Source of the DNA: Methanomicrobiales archaeon
Lineage (GTDB): Archaea; Halobacteriota; Methanomicrobia; Methanomicrobiales; JACTUA01
Direction: 5' to 3'
DNA: 9,780 nt
NCBI GenBank assembly: GCA_028678885.1
Contig: JAJRCP010000142.1
Span: 1 to 9,780, forward strand
Shown: in pieces, positions 1 through 6,737 of the stretch
Position numbering within the stretch: the stretch's first letter is position 1
Layout: the number at the start of each line of letters is the position of its first letter
Notes under the pieces: model-generated
Told to the model about the DNA's origin: nothing
Seen by the model: the letters and a program-made list of their open reading frames with translations, nothing else
Databases searched by the model: none
Program-made: the position numbers and the translations under genes

Positions 1-1
1 G

Positions 2-52
2 GCATTGATGTTTCGCAGATTCTATGGGGGTGAAGATGATGCGGATGAGTAA
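2..52 (+). CDS. mbhE: MbhE, C-terminal tail only (Mrp-like subunit; 5' part outside window)
   Basis: An open frame entering from the left edge encodes ALMFRRFYGGEDDADE and stops at the TAA at 50-52. This looks like the end of a membrane helix followed by a basic, then acidic cytoplasmic tail, which suits the last residues of the MbhE antiporter-module subunit that precedes MbhF in Mbh operons. It overlaps the start of the next gene, as is common in this operon. Only 16 codons are visible. The competing frame 1 (GIDVSQILWG, stop at 31-33) cannot be excluded, so the assignment rests mainly on gene order and tail composition. Confidence 0.5.
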   Translation, partial: ALMFRRFYGGEDDADE

Positions 53-509
53 AATTGTGCGCATCTCCGTAGACCTTGGATATCCATTTCTAGTGATTTT
101 TGGTTGGTACGTCATCATGCATGGTCATCTAACACCTGGCGGTGGATTTCAGGGGGGTGCAGTAGTTGCCACGGGGACGGCACTGGTGTTGGTGGCATAT
201 TCGTATCAGGATATCAAGGAAATGATCAATAAAACTGTATTATGGTTCCAGGAATCTGGCGGCCTCATGCTCTTCATCGGTGCAGGGTTGGCAGGATTAG
301 TGATAGGATTCCCGTTTTTCTATAACTGGCTTGCCAATTCTGGATCATTATTTGGAACTACTGTTAGCTTTGGTCCCAATCCTGGTGAATTGAATACCGC
401 AGGATTCCTTCCCTTGATGAACATTGCTGTTGGAACGGAGGTTTGGGGTGGTCTAACCATGGTGCTGCTCTACTTGCTCTCAGGTCTGGAAAATGAGGAG
501 GAGGCCTGA
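39..509 (+). CDS. mbhF: MbhF: MrpB/MnhB-like antiporter-module subunit of membrane-bound hydrogenase
   Basis: A small integral membrane protein of about 156 residues, homologous to the C-terminal part of Na+/H+ antiporter subunit MrpB/MnhB. The family signature HGHLTPGGGFQGG lies at residues 28-40, and NIAVGTEVWGG at 128-138 is the second conserved block. About four hydrophobic helices are visible (roughly 13-29, 38-55, 74-97, 124-149), followed by an acidic tail (ENEEEA). In Mbh complexes this subunit forms part of the cation-translocating antiporter module with MbhG and MbhH. Start choice is uncertain: ATGs occur at 24, 36, 39 and 45. The GGGGGTGA at 26-33 is best spaced (5 nt) for ATG 39, which also limits overlap with the mbhE tail. 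The 24 start would add five residues. Confidence 0.88.
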   Translation: MRMSKIVRISVDLGYPFLVIFGWYVIMHGHLTPGGGFQGGAVVATGTALVLVAYSYQDIKEMINKTVLWFQESGGLMLFIGAGLAGLVIGFPFFYNWLANSGSLFGTTVSFGPNPGELNTAGFLPLMNIAVGTEVWGGLTMVLLYLLSGLENEEEA

Positions 510-510
510 G

Positions 511-855
511 ATGTTCTGGAATTTGCCATATTTTACGGTGGTTATTTTAACCTTCATTGCTATCCTGACCATCCTTACGAAAAAGAATCTCGTTAAGGTC
601 CTCCTCGGTATAAATATCCTGGAATCTGCTGTAAATCTTCTGATAATATCCATTGGATACCGTGAAGGGGGGGTAGCTCCAATCTTCACACTCGCGCCTT
701 CTACGAATATGGTTCTTCCGACACCCCAAGCATTGGTGCTGACTTCTATCGTCATTGGTGTTGCCACGAGCGCATTGCTCCTATCTTTTACAATGGTGAT
801 CTACCGAAAATATGGAAGCGTCGATGTTGAAAAAATGAGGGAGCTGAGAGAATGA
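511..855 (+). CDS. mbhG: MbhG: MrpC/NuoK-like antiporter-module subunit
   Basis: A 114-residue protein with three membrane helices (about 5-22, 28-49, 72-97), the layout of the MrpC/NuoK family. Family features include N26-L-x-K29 followed by G33-I-N-I-L-E38-S-A-V-N42, whose Glu sits mid-membrane, and the block TPQALVLTSIVIG at 71-83. It acts in the membrane antiporter module between MbhF and MbhH. The start at 511 is preferred over an in-frame ATG at 493 because GAGGAGG (496-502) lies at proper distance and the start then falls just after the mbhF stop at 509. Its stop overlaps the start of mbhH by 4 nt (ATGA), implying coupled translation. Confidence 0.88.
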   Translation: MFWNLPYFTVVILTFIAILTILTKKNLVKVLLGINILESAVNLLIISIGYREGGVAPIFTLAPSTNMVLPTPQALVLTSIVIGVATSALLLSFTMVIYRKYGSVDVEKMRELRE

Positions 856-2426
856 TCACTGATTTCGTTATAAAAAATGCCCCTATCCTCGTTGTTGCAA
901 TACCGCTTATTGGTGCTTTCCTCTGCCCGCTCGTTGCGAGGATATCACCAATGTGGCGAAAAACCTGGGTTCTCGGTGTTGTGACGGTTACCTCGCTTAT
1001 TGCTATTCTTCTCGCTTCGATAGTATTAACTCAGGGGACAGTAATCTATGTCTTTGGCGCATCCACTTCTAATCTCACCGTACCAATCGATTCTGGCGGA
1101 ATTCCTATCCGAATTATTTTCACCGTAGATGCCATGAGTGCGGCCATGGAGGTAATCATGGCGATGATAGGTTTTTCTGTAATTCTTTATTCTATGAGTG
1201 CAGACCAGGAGCGATCTAGCCTTGAGCAATATTATACTCTGTTCCTCCTCCTCATCTGTTCAGTGATGGGGATGGTCACCACCGGAGATCTCTTCAATTT
1301 CTTCGTCTTTCTAGAGATATCCTCCATGGCATCGGCCGGTCTCGTCGCTTATCGTGTGGAAAAGGGGAGAGCTATTGAAGCAGCGATTAAGTATTTCATT
1401 GTCAGCACCATTGCTGCCATTTTCTTCCTCTTTGCCATTGCCATATTGTACGGACAGTATAACGCCCTCAATATTGCAATGCTTGCCCAAAGGTTACAGT
1501 TCACTCTTATAGATAAAATTGCATTGATACTCATTGTGATGGCATTGTCAACTAAGTGCGGAGCAGTACCGATGCATTTCTGGACCCCGGACGCATATTC
1601 TCTTGCACCTTCCTCGGTGACGGCCATGCTGGTGGTGGTCAGCCTGGCGAGTCTGTACGCTCTCTTCCGGTTTGTTTTCACTATGTACGGCCTCACCCTT
1701 AGTTATGTGACTATTGGGTGGGTACTCATTACCCTGGGAGTGCTTTCCATGGTGATAGGAGTAACTATGGCCATACCCCAGAAGGACGTACAGAGGCTGA
1801 TAGCGTATCAAGGCATATCCCAGATAGGATACATGCTCCTAGGGATGGGGGTGGGTCTTGCAGTGCTCGGAAATCCGGCCCAGCTTTCCAGCTTTGGGAT
1901 AATAGCGATGGAGGGGGGGATTTTCCATATCATTAACCATGCGATCTATGAGGGTCTCCTCTTCCTTACCGCGGGATCGATCATCTACCGTATTGGAACA
2001 CGGGATTTGGATAAGATGGGGGGTCTCGGGCATTCCATGAAGTACACCATGATCTTTTTCATGATCGGCGTCCTCGCCATCGCCGGGGTACCTCCTTTTA
2101 ACGGGTTCGCCTCCAAGCTGTTAATTTATGAGTCCGTGTATTTGTTCAACCCGGTTCTTGCAATTATCGCCCTAGTGGTCTCCATCCTAACCCTTGCTTC
2201 CTTTGTGAAGGTATTCCATTCCATCTTCATGGGTCCCCGGCTTCTGGAATATGCCGGGGTACGGGAGGCTCCCCTGCCCATGCTTATCGGAATGGGTATA
2301 CTTGCGGTGCTTATTGTTGTATTCGGCTTCTTCCCGCAGGTCGTAGTGAATACGATCGTCGCACCTGCAGCCCAGGCGCTGGTCAACCAGGGAGGTTATC
2401 TCTCTGTCATTCTCGGAGGTCGATGA
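852..2426 (+). CDS. mbhH: MbhH: MrpD/NuoN-like cation/proton-translocating subunit
   Basis: A 524-residue polytopic membrane protein of the MrpD/NuoL-M-N family, the likely ion pump of the complex. Conserved polar residues expected for the channel are visible: Glu155 in the TM5 segment (FFVFLE), Lys235 in TM7 (STKCGAVPMHFWTPDAY), and Lys422 in the TM12-type segment AGVPPFNGFASK. The His-x3-His-Ala block is present at H359/H363, but the residue eight after the first His is Glu367, where many relatives carry Lys. The TM8 position that is Lys in NuoM is Leu265. GAGGGAG at 837-843 is a good ribosome-binding site, and the start overlaps the mbhG stop. Generic annotation would call this NADH:quinone oxidoreductase/Mrp antiporter membrane subunit; the context makes it MbhH. 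Confidence 0.9.
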   Translation: MITDFVIKNAPILVVAIPLIGAFLCPLVARISPMWRKTWVLGVVTVTSLIAILLASIVLTQGTVIYVFGASTSNLTVPIDSGGIPIRIIFTVDAMSAAMEVIMAMIGFSVILYSMSADQERSSLEQYYTLFLLLICSVMGMVTTGDLFNFFVFLEISSMASAGLVAYRVEKGRAIEAAIKYFIVSTIAAIFFLFAIAILYGQYNALNIAMLAQRLQFTLIDKIALILIVMALSTKCGAVPMHFWTPDAYSLAPSSVTAMLVVVSLASLYALFRFVFTMYGLTLSYVTIGWVLITLGVLSMVIGVTMAIPQKDVQRLIAYQGISQIGYMLLGMGVGLAVLGNPAQLSSFGIIAMEGGIFHIINHAIYEGLLFLTAGSIIYRIGTRDLDKMGGLGHSMKYTMIFFMIGVLAIAGVPPFNGFASKLLIYESVYLFNPVLAIIALVVSILTLASFVKVFHSIFMGPRLLEYAGVREAPLPMLIGMGILAVLIVVFGFFPQVVVNTIVAPAAQALVNQGGYLSVILGGR

Positions 2427-2427
2427 G

Positions 2428-2769
2428 ATGCCCGATTTCACACTTTTCACCGGATCCGGGTTCTGGAACCCGATCTTTTGGTTCGTATCCATCATAGTTG
2501 CCCTTATCCTTATCTATATTATCTATGCATCCGGAGAAAAAGGGTACAAGAGAGGTACAGAACAAGTGAAACCATTCATTTCAGGGAATCCCGAACCCGC
2601 AAAAAGAGGGGTCCAGATTAGTGCAGGAAACCTGTACTGGGGATACATGGATTCATTGAGGGTTTATTACCGGAATCTAATTCCCTTGCATACCGGTATC
2701 ATAACCGATTATCTTCTCTGGATGTTCTGCGTGACAGCAATCCTACTTATCCTGGTAGTGATCCCATGA
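2428..2769 (+). CDS. mbhI: MbhI: small two-helix linker subunit
   Basis: A 113-residue protein with two hydrophobic helices (about 12-33 and 92-113) separated by a hydrophilic segment holding PFISGNPEP (49-57) and NLYWGYMDSL (68-77), then LHTGIITDYLLW (87-98). This pattern matches MbhI, which links the antiporter module to the hydrogenase module in Mbh-type complexes. It carries no cofactor-binding motif. Ribosome-binding site GGAGGT at 2415-2420 lies 7 nt ahead of the ATG and just after mbhH. Its last codons overlap the start of mbhJ by 4 nt. The assignment rests on position, length and the conserved central block. Confidence 0.82.
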   Translation: MPDFTLFTGSGFWNPIFWFVSIIVALILIYIIYASGEKGYKRGTEQVKPFISGNPEPAKRGVQISAGNLYWGYMDSLRVYYRNLIPLHTGIITDYLLWMFCVTAILLILVVIP

Positions 2770-3200
2770 AACCCACCCCCTCGTTCAATCGGTCCCTGTG
2801 GGTCTACCACTTGAATTCTGGTTCCTGCAACGGATGTGAGATCGAGATTGTCGCCGCCCTGGCCCCCCGGTATGATCCCGAGCGTTTTGGTGTCAAACTC
2901 GTGGGGTCACCCCGGCACGCTGATGCTCTATTAGTAACCGGCCCTGTTCCCAACAAAATGAAGGAACGGGTACTCCGGATCATGGAGCAGACACCGGATC
3001 CAAAGGTAGTCATCTGTGTGGGCACCTGCGGGGAGAGTGGAGGTGTATACTATGATTCCTACAGCTTGGCCGGCCCCATTGATGACGTAATTCCGGTCGA
3101 TATCTATGTGTCGGGCTGCCCTCCCCGTCCGGAAGCGATCCTGCACGGAGTGGTGAAGGCCATCGAGAAACTTGAGCAGCTGCAAGGGGGTGCCACATGA
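2766..3200 (+). CDS. mbhJ: MbhJ: [NiFe]-hydrogenase small subunit (NuoB-like)
   Basis: A 144-residue soluble protein of the NuoB/hydrogenase small-subunit family. It should carry the proximal [4Fe-4S] cluster that passes electrons between the NiFe site in MbhL and the ferredoxin-like MbhN. Four ligand cysteines are visible: Cys21 and Cys24 in SGSCNGCEIE, Cys88 in VGTCGESGG and Cys118 in SGCPPRPEAI. An extra Cys84 is not part of the canonical set. The length is typical of the short, single-cluster small subunits of group 4 hydrogenases. It lacks the extra ferredoxin-type clusters of uptake hydrogenases. The start overlaps mbhI and the stop overlaps mbhK, each by ATGA, so translation is probably coupled. 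Confidence 0.93.
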   Translation: MKPTPSFNRSLWVYHLNSGSCNGCEIEIVAALAPRYDPERFGVKLVGSPRHADALLVTGPVPNKMKERVLRIMEQTPDPKVVICVGTCGESGGVYYDSYSLAGPIDDVIPVDIYVSGCPPRPEAILHGVVKAIEKLEQLQGGAT

Positions 3201-3853
3201 TTGGCATGACACCGCTCACTCCCCAGGAAGTGGTGGATCGGTTCCGGAATACCTTTGGTGAGGGAGTAGAAGGTACTCTCATCAGGGAGCGTGCAGAGGG
3301 AATGAAGAAACGCCCGAACTACAATCTTTGGATCACCCTGCGGCAGGAGCTCCTGAAACCAGCCATCCAGACCCTGATCGATATCAGTTTTCCCCACCTA
3401 GCAGTGATCTCCGGTGTGGATATCGAGGATCAGATCGAGCTCGTGTACACCTTTAGTCTGTATTTCGGGGTGAAGCACGGAGAATATTTGGTAAACCTGA
3501 AAATCCGGGTGCCGAAAAGTGATCCCCGTGTTCCCACAATCAGCGATCTCATGCCCAGCGCGGTATTTACGGAACGGGAAAAGCAGGAGATGCTTGGAAT
3601 CGAAGTGGTGGGGATACCTGATCCCAGACGTCTCTTCCTCCCAGATGACTTCCCTCCTGGAGTCTATCCCTGGAGAAAAGACGAGAAGGGCATTCCACCC
3701 TCCATGATCAAAAACCTCTGGGAAGCGAAGCGGCCAAAAGATCGCCCCGCTCCCCCTGTTCCGGAAAAACCAGAAGCACCGGTATGCTCGGTGGAATGTC
3801 ATGATCCCTCTGAGGCACCGAATGAGACCGAGACGGAAGTGAAGAAAGAATGA
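3197..3853 (+). CDS. mbhK: MbhK: NuoC-like 30 kDa subunit with C-terminal extension
   Basis: A 218-residue soluble subunit of the NuoC/complex I 30 kDa family. The signature region is at about 122-166: FTEREKQEMLGIEVVGIPDPRR followed by LFLPDDFPPGVYPWRKDEKG. It binds no known cofactor and helps position the large subunit MbhL. After about residue 170 comes a Pro-, Glu- and Lys-rich tail that contains the protein's only two cysteines (C197, C201 in CSVEC). This makes it longer than the roughly 170 residues I recall for the P. furiosus MbhK. GGGGGTG (3186-3192) precedes the ATG at 3197; ATG 3206 is a possible alternative start. Overlaps with mbhJ and mbhL are 4 nt each. Confidence 0.88.
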   Translation: MIGMTPLTPQEVVDRFRNTFGEGVEGTLIRERAEGMKKRPNYNLWITLRQELLKPAIQTLIDISFPHLAVISGVDIEDQIELVYTFSLYFGVKHGEYLVNLKIRVPKSDPRVPTISDLMPSAVFTEREKQEMLGIEVVGIPDPRRLFLPDDFPPGVYPWRKDEKGIPPSMIKNLWEAKRPKDRPAPPVPEKPEAPVCSVECHDPSEAPNETETEVKKE

Positions 3854-5088
3854 GCGGTGAAGCACCCGTGAAAAAATCCTCCTATACCATTCCGATAGGC
3901 CCGATACACCCGGCCCTGAAAGAACCGGTGATGTTCACCTTCCAGATGAACGGAGAGGTAGTCGAGAGTGTGGACTTCGCCCCTGGCCAGACTCATCGTG
4001 GAATCGAATGGATGGGAATGCGCAGGAATCCTGTCCAGATTGTCCATCTCACCGATCGAATCTGCGGGATCTGCGGGGTGACCCATTCCATCTGTTTCGC
4101 ACGAGCCGTCGAGCAGATTATGGAAATCCAGGTACCTGAACGTGCCGATTACATCCGCACAATCATCGCGGAAATGGAGCGGATACAGTCTCATCTGCTC
4201 TGGGCAGGAGTCGCGGCACACGAGCTCGGATTTGACTCACTCTTCTACCTTGCCTGGAGGGTGAGGGAAGAGGCTATGGATGTTATTGAGCTAATCACGG
4301 GGAACCGGGTAAATTACGGTATCATCCAAGTGGGTGGAGTGCGCAGGGATATCGTTGAAGAACAGTACCCCCGAATCCAGCAGTGTCTCACCTATTATCG
4401 GGAACTAATGGACAAACTCCTGCACGTCTTCCTGCATGACCGGACCATTACCATGCGGTGCCGGGACCATGGGATTCTGACCTATGAGGATGCAATGAAA
4501 CTCTGTGTAGTTGGTCCCACGGCACGAGCATCCGGAGTCAAAAAAGACGTGCGGATTGACTACCCTTACTGTGCCTACGGTGATCTCTCCATCGATATCG
4601 TAACACCGAACCTGCTGATGGGAGAAGTGCGGGGAGATGTCTACGATCGCATCGTCGTACGTGTGCTTGAGATCGGCCAGTCCATTGACATCATCCAGCA
4701 GTGTCTCGACAATATACCTTCGGGACCGATCATCTGGGAGGAGAAGATCGCAAAACTCCTCCTTGCCTGCAAGAAGGCAAAAGGAGAGGCCATAGGGCGG
4801 CACGAGGCTCCCCGGGGGGAGGCACTCCATTACGTGCGAATGGAGGGTGAAGAGGCTCCGTATGCATGGAAGGTAAAGGCTTCTTCCTACAGCAATCTGA
4901 TATCCTGGCCGGTTATATTGCGAGGAGAACAGATCGCGGATATCCCCATCATTGTGGCGTCTATCGATCCCTGTCTCTCCTGCACCGATCGGGTCGCGGT
5001 GGTAAACAAAGAACAACAAGCAATCCTTTCCAAGGAGGAACTCCATCGTCTATCTGTGGAGAAGACACGGAGGCTCCAACATGATTGA
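3850..5088 (+). CDS. mbhL: MbhL: [NiFe]-hydrogenase large (catalytic) subunit, NuoD-like
   Basis: A 412-residue catalytic subunit of a group 4 (energy-converting) [NiFe] hydrogenase, related to complex I NuoD. Both NiFe-binding cysteine pairs are present: Cys72/Cys75 in TDRICGICGVTHS and Cys375/Cys378 in IDPCLSCTDR. The paralogous Mbs/Mbx sulfur-reducing complexes and NuoD lack a full set, so this is a genuine hydrogenase (H+/H2 chemistry). The N-terminal block IPIGPIHPALKEP (14-26) and QTHRGIEW (47-54) are family motifs. About 34 residues follow the last Cys; whether this tail is removed during maturation cannot be read from the sequence. No maturation genes (hyp) lie in the window. It overlaps mbhK by 4 nt and mbhM by 8 nt. 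Confidence 0.95.
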   Translation: MSGEAPVKKSSYTIPIGPIHPALKEPVMFTFQMNGEVVESVDFAPGQTHRGIEWMGMRRNPVQIVHLTDRICGICGVTHSICFARAVEQIMEIQVPERADYIRTIIAEMERIQSHLLWAGVAAHELGFDSLFYLAWRVREEAMDVIELITGNRVNYGIIQVGGVRRDIVEEQYPRIQQCLTYYRELMDKLLHVFLHDRTITMRCRDHGILTYEDAMKLCVVGPTARASGVKKDVRIDYPYCAYGDLSIDIVTPNLLMGEVRGDVYDRIVVRVLEIGQSIDIIQQCLDNIPSGPIIWEEKIAKLLLACKKAKGEAIGRHEAPRGEALHYVRMEGEEAPYAWKVKASSYSNLISWPVILRGEQIADIPIIVASIDPCLSCTDRVAVVNKEQQAILSKEELHRLSVEKTRRLQHD

Positions 5089-6088
5089 GCAGCTGGGGGG
5101 ATTCCTGTATGTTGTACTCGGGACGATCTTCGTCGCGCTCTTCGGGATTGGGTTTGGCCTGGGCGTACTTGGCGTCGATAGAAAACTGACTGCACACATG
5201 CAGGCCCGAATCGGACCACCACTACGCCAGCCATTCATCGACATCAGAAAACTCTTATTGAAGGAGAATATCATCCCGGAGAATGCCATCTCCTGGCTTT
5301 TCAATGCTGCACCAGTGTTTGCCTTGGCAGCATCGGTTACCATCCTGCTTTATCTACCCATCGGGGGACTTCCACCAGTGCTCGGTGTGTATGGGGATAT
5401 CATTCTCATTATGTACCTGCTCACGGTGCCAGCACTTGCCATGGTAACAGGGGGATTCGCCTCCGGTTCTCCCTATGCAACGGTAGGGGCCCAGCGAGAG
5501 ATGATCACAATGATGGCTTACGAACTTCCTCTCGCAACGGTCTTTATCGCCCTTGCCTGGAGGCTTGCGAGAGCAGGCGTGCAAGATCCATTCAGCCTCG
5601 CGTCACTCACCTCCACTCCCATCTGGAGTGTGGCAGGACCTCTGGGCATAATTGGGGCCCTTATCCTACTTATCGTGCTCATTTTCGTCACCCCAGGAGA
5701 GCTTTCTAGAGTACCTTTTGACACACCGGAAGCGGAAACAGAACTTGCAGGAGGTCTAATGGTGGAGTATTCGGGAAAGAATCTTGCTATGTTCTATCTT
5801 GCTCAGGGAGTAAAAAGTGTAGCAATGGCAAGCGTGATTGTAGCTTTGTTCCTGCCCTGGGGGCTGTCAGAATTTGTACCAGGTATTCCCGCTCTTGGAA
5901 TACTTCTCGACTTTCTCTGGTATATCGTCAAGGTTCTTGCTGTGCTCTTCGTATCTGTATCGTTAATCCGGGTGGCGATGGCTCGATTCAGAATCAGTCA
6001 GGTCGTTACCATGTACTGGATCTACCTCGGAGGACTGGGAATCCTTGGCCTCACCCTCCTATTCTTGGATAGCCTCGGAGGTGTGTAA
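5081..6088 (+). CDS. mbhM: MbhM: NuoH-like membrane anchor subunit
   Basis: A 335-residue polytopic membrane protein of the NuoH/HyfC family that anchors the hydrogenase module and connects it to the antiporter module. Family marks are QARIGPPLRQPFIDIRKLL (41-59), E140 and E148 in the TVGAQREMITMMAYELP block, the acidic loop PFDTPEAETELAGG (212-225) followed by MVEYSGKNLA (227-236), and ARFRISQ near 301-307. About eight hydrophobic helices are visible. GGAGG at 5069-5073, 7 nt ahead of the ATG, supports the start, which overlaps the end of mbhL by 8 nt. Confidence 0.92.
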   Translation: MIEQLGGFLYVVLGTIFVALFGIGFGLGVLGVDRKLTAHMQARIGPPLRQPFIDIRKLLLKENIIPENAISWLFNAAPVFALAASVTILLYLPIGGLPPVLGVYGDIILIMYLLTVPALAMVTGGFASGSPYATVGAQREMITMMAYELPLATVFIALAWRLARAGVQDPFSLASLTSTPIWSVAGPLGIIGALILLIVLIFVTPGELSRVPFDTPEAETELAGGLMVEYSGKNLAMFYLAQGVKSVAMASVIVALFLPWGLSEFVPGIPALGILLDFLWYIVKVLAVLFVSVSLIRVAMARFRISQVVTMYWIYLGGLGILGLTLLFLDSLGGV

Positions 6089-6090
6089 CC

Positions 6091-6495
6091 ATGGCCCTTC
6101 TTCCCATGATACCGGAACTCCTTAAACAGCTCTTTCTCGAACCAGCCACGAACAAATTTCCCGCTAAGTACCTTCCTTCCTCCATAACGCAATTCTTGCG
6201 TGAGGTGAATGAAGGAAAGGTAGGGATGAATCCGCCTGTAAAACTTCCACTGAGATTCCGGGGGAAGATTGCGTATGAGCGGGAAGCCTGTACCGGATGC
6301 ACGCTCTGCGCCAAAGTCTGCCCGGCTCATGCCATCGACATTCTACCGGAGACAAAGAGGATGAGGATCTGGGTCACCCAATGTATCTTCTGTTCACAGT
6401 GTACAGATGCCTGTCCTAAAAATGGACTCTCTATGAGCGAAGAGTTCCTGCTTGCGGATGAGGACCGTTATTCTGAACAGAGAATCGTGGAGTAG
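6091..6495 (+). CDS. mbhN: MbhN: 2x[4Fe-4S] ferredoxin-like subunit (NuoI-like)
   Basis: A 134-residue polyferredoxin subunit with two complete [4Fe-4S] motifs: C67-x2-C70-x2-C73-x3-C77-P and C98-x2-C101-x2-C104-x3-C108-P. It is the probable docking and electron-entry/exit point for soluble ferredoxin, relaying electrons to MbhJ. The N-terminal 60 residues form an amphipathic lead that in this family lies along the membrane subunit. GGAGGTG at 6077-6083 with 7-nt spacing supports the ATG at 6091, 2 nt after the mbhM stop. It is the last gene of the operon: no further + strand gene follows for 1.8 kb. Confidence 0.93.
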   Translation: MALLPMIPELLKQLFLEPATNKFPAKYLPSSITQFLREVNEGKVGMNPPVKLPLRFRGKIAYEREACTGCTLCAKVCPAHAIDILPETKRMRIWVTQCIFCSQCTDACPKNGLSMSEEFLLADEDRYSEQRIVE

Positions 6496-6515
6496 GACTC
6501 CCAGATAGAATCCTA

Positions 6516-6563
6516 TTTTTATATCGGAAGGATCGATTCATATATCCTAAGATTTCTTTTTCT
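6516..6563 (+). terminator. T-rich stretches after mbhN, probable operon terminator
   Basis: Two T-rich runs follow the mbhN stop: TTTTT at 6516-6520 and a TTTCTTTTTCT stretch near 6553-6563. Archaeal RNA polymerase commonly terminates at oligo-T runs without a required hairpin, so either could end the mbh transcript. The first run also reads as an AT-rich, TATA-like element (TTTTTATAT), so its role is ambiguous. Confidence 0.35.
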
Positions 6564-6715
6564 GATAACGCTTGATCAGGAATAATGCTCCTAACATTGT
6601 AGGAACCCGATGCAATCTTACATATGAACTTGATTGAAATTTTCATTGGGGGAGGACGGTTTTCCTATGAGTCTTAATCAGCAAAAGCATATTGAACACT
6701 TTTCTATTGTTCTCT

Positions 6716-6721
6716 AAAAAA
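6716..6721 (-). terminator. Oligo-T terminator of the minus-strand methyltransferase unit
   Basis: Seen on the minus strand, a run of six T follows about 16 nt after the TAG stop of the methyltransferase gene. It is a plausible archaeal oligo-T terminator for this two-gene unit. No hairpin of note precedes it. Confidence 0.4.
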
Positions 6722-6737
6722 CACACTCCTTTTTTCC

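Noticed and set aside
4405..5046. A 213-codon minus-strand open frame inside mbhL
   Set aside because: It lies wholly antisense to a strongly supported catalytic gene, and its translation has no recognisable domain. The other minus-strand frames within 480-5724 are shadows for the same reason.
3850..5088. Reading the cluster as the sulfur-reducing Mbs/Mbx complex
   Set aside because: Those relatives are known to lack part of the NiFe-binding cysteine set; all four are present here.
852..6495. Reading the cluster as complex I or the F420H2 dehydrogenase (Fpo)
   Set aside because: The large subunit keeps both NiFe CxxC pairs, and MbhF, MbhG and MbhI homologues are present in Mbh order. Fpo/Nuo large subunits lack these cysteines.
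6431..6646. A 71-codon minus-strand frame across the end of mbhN and the intergenic gap
   Set aside because: It has no ribosome-binding site, runs antisense to the ferredoxin-like gene for about 65 nt, and resembles no family I know.
6667..6717. A 16-residue open frame (MSLNQQKHIEHFSIVL) 11 nt after GGGGGAGG
   Set aside because: It is very short, and the distance from the G-rich site is long. Nothing else supports translation.
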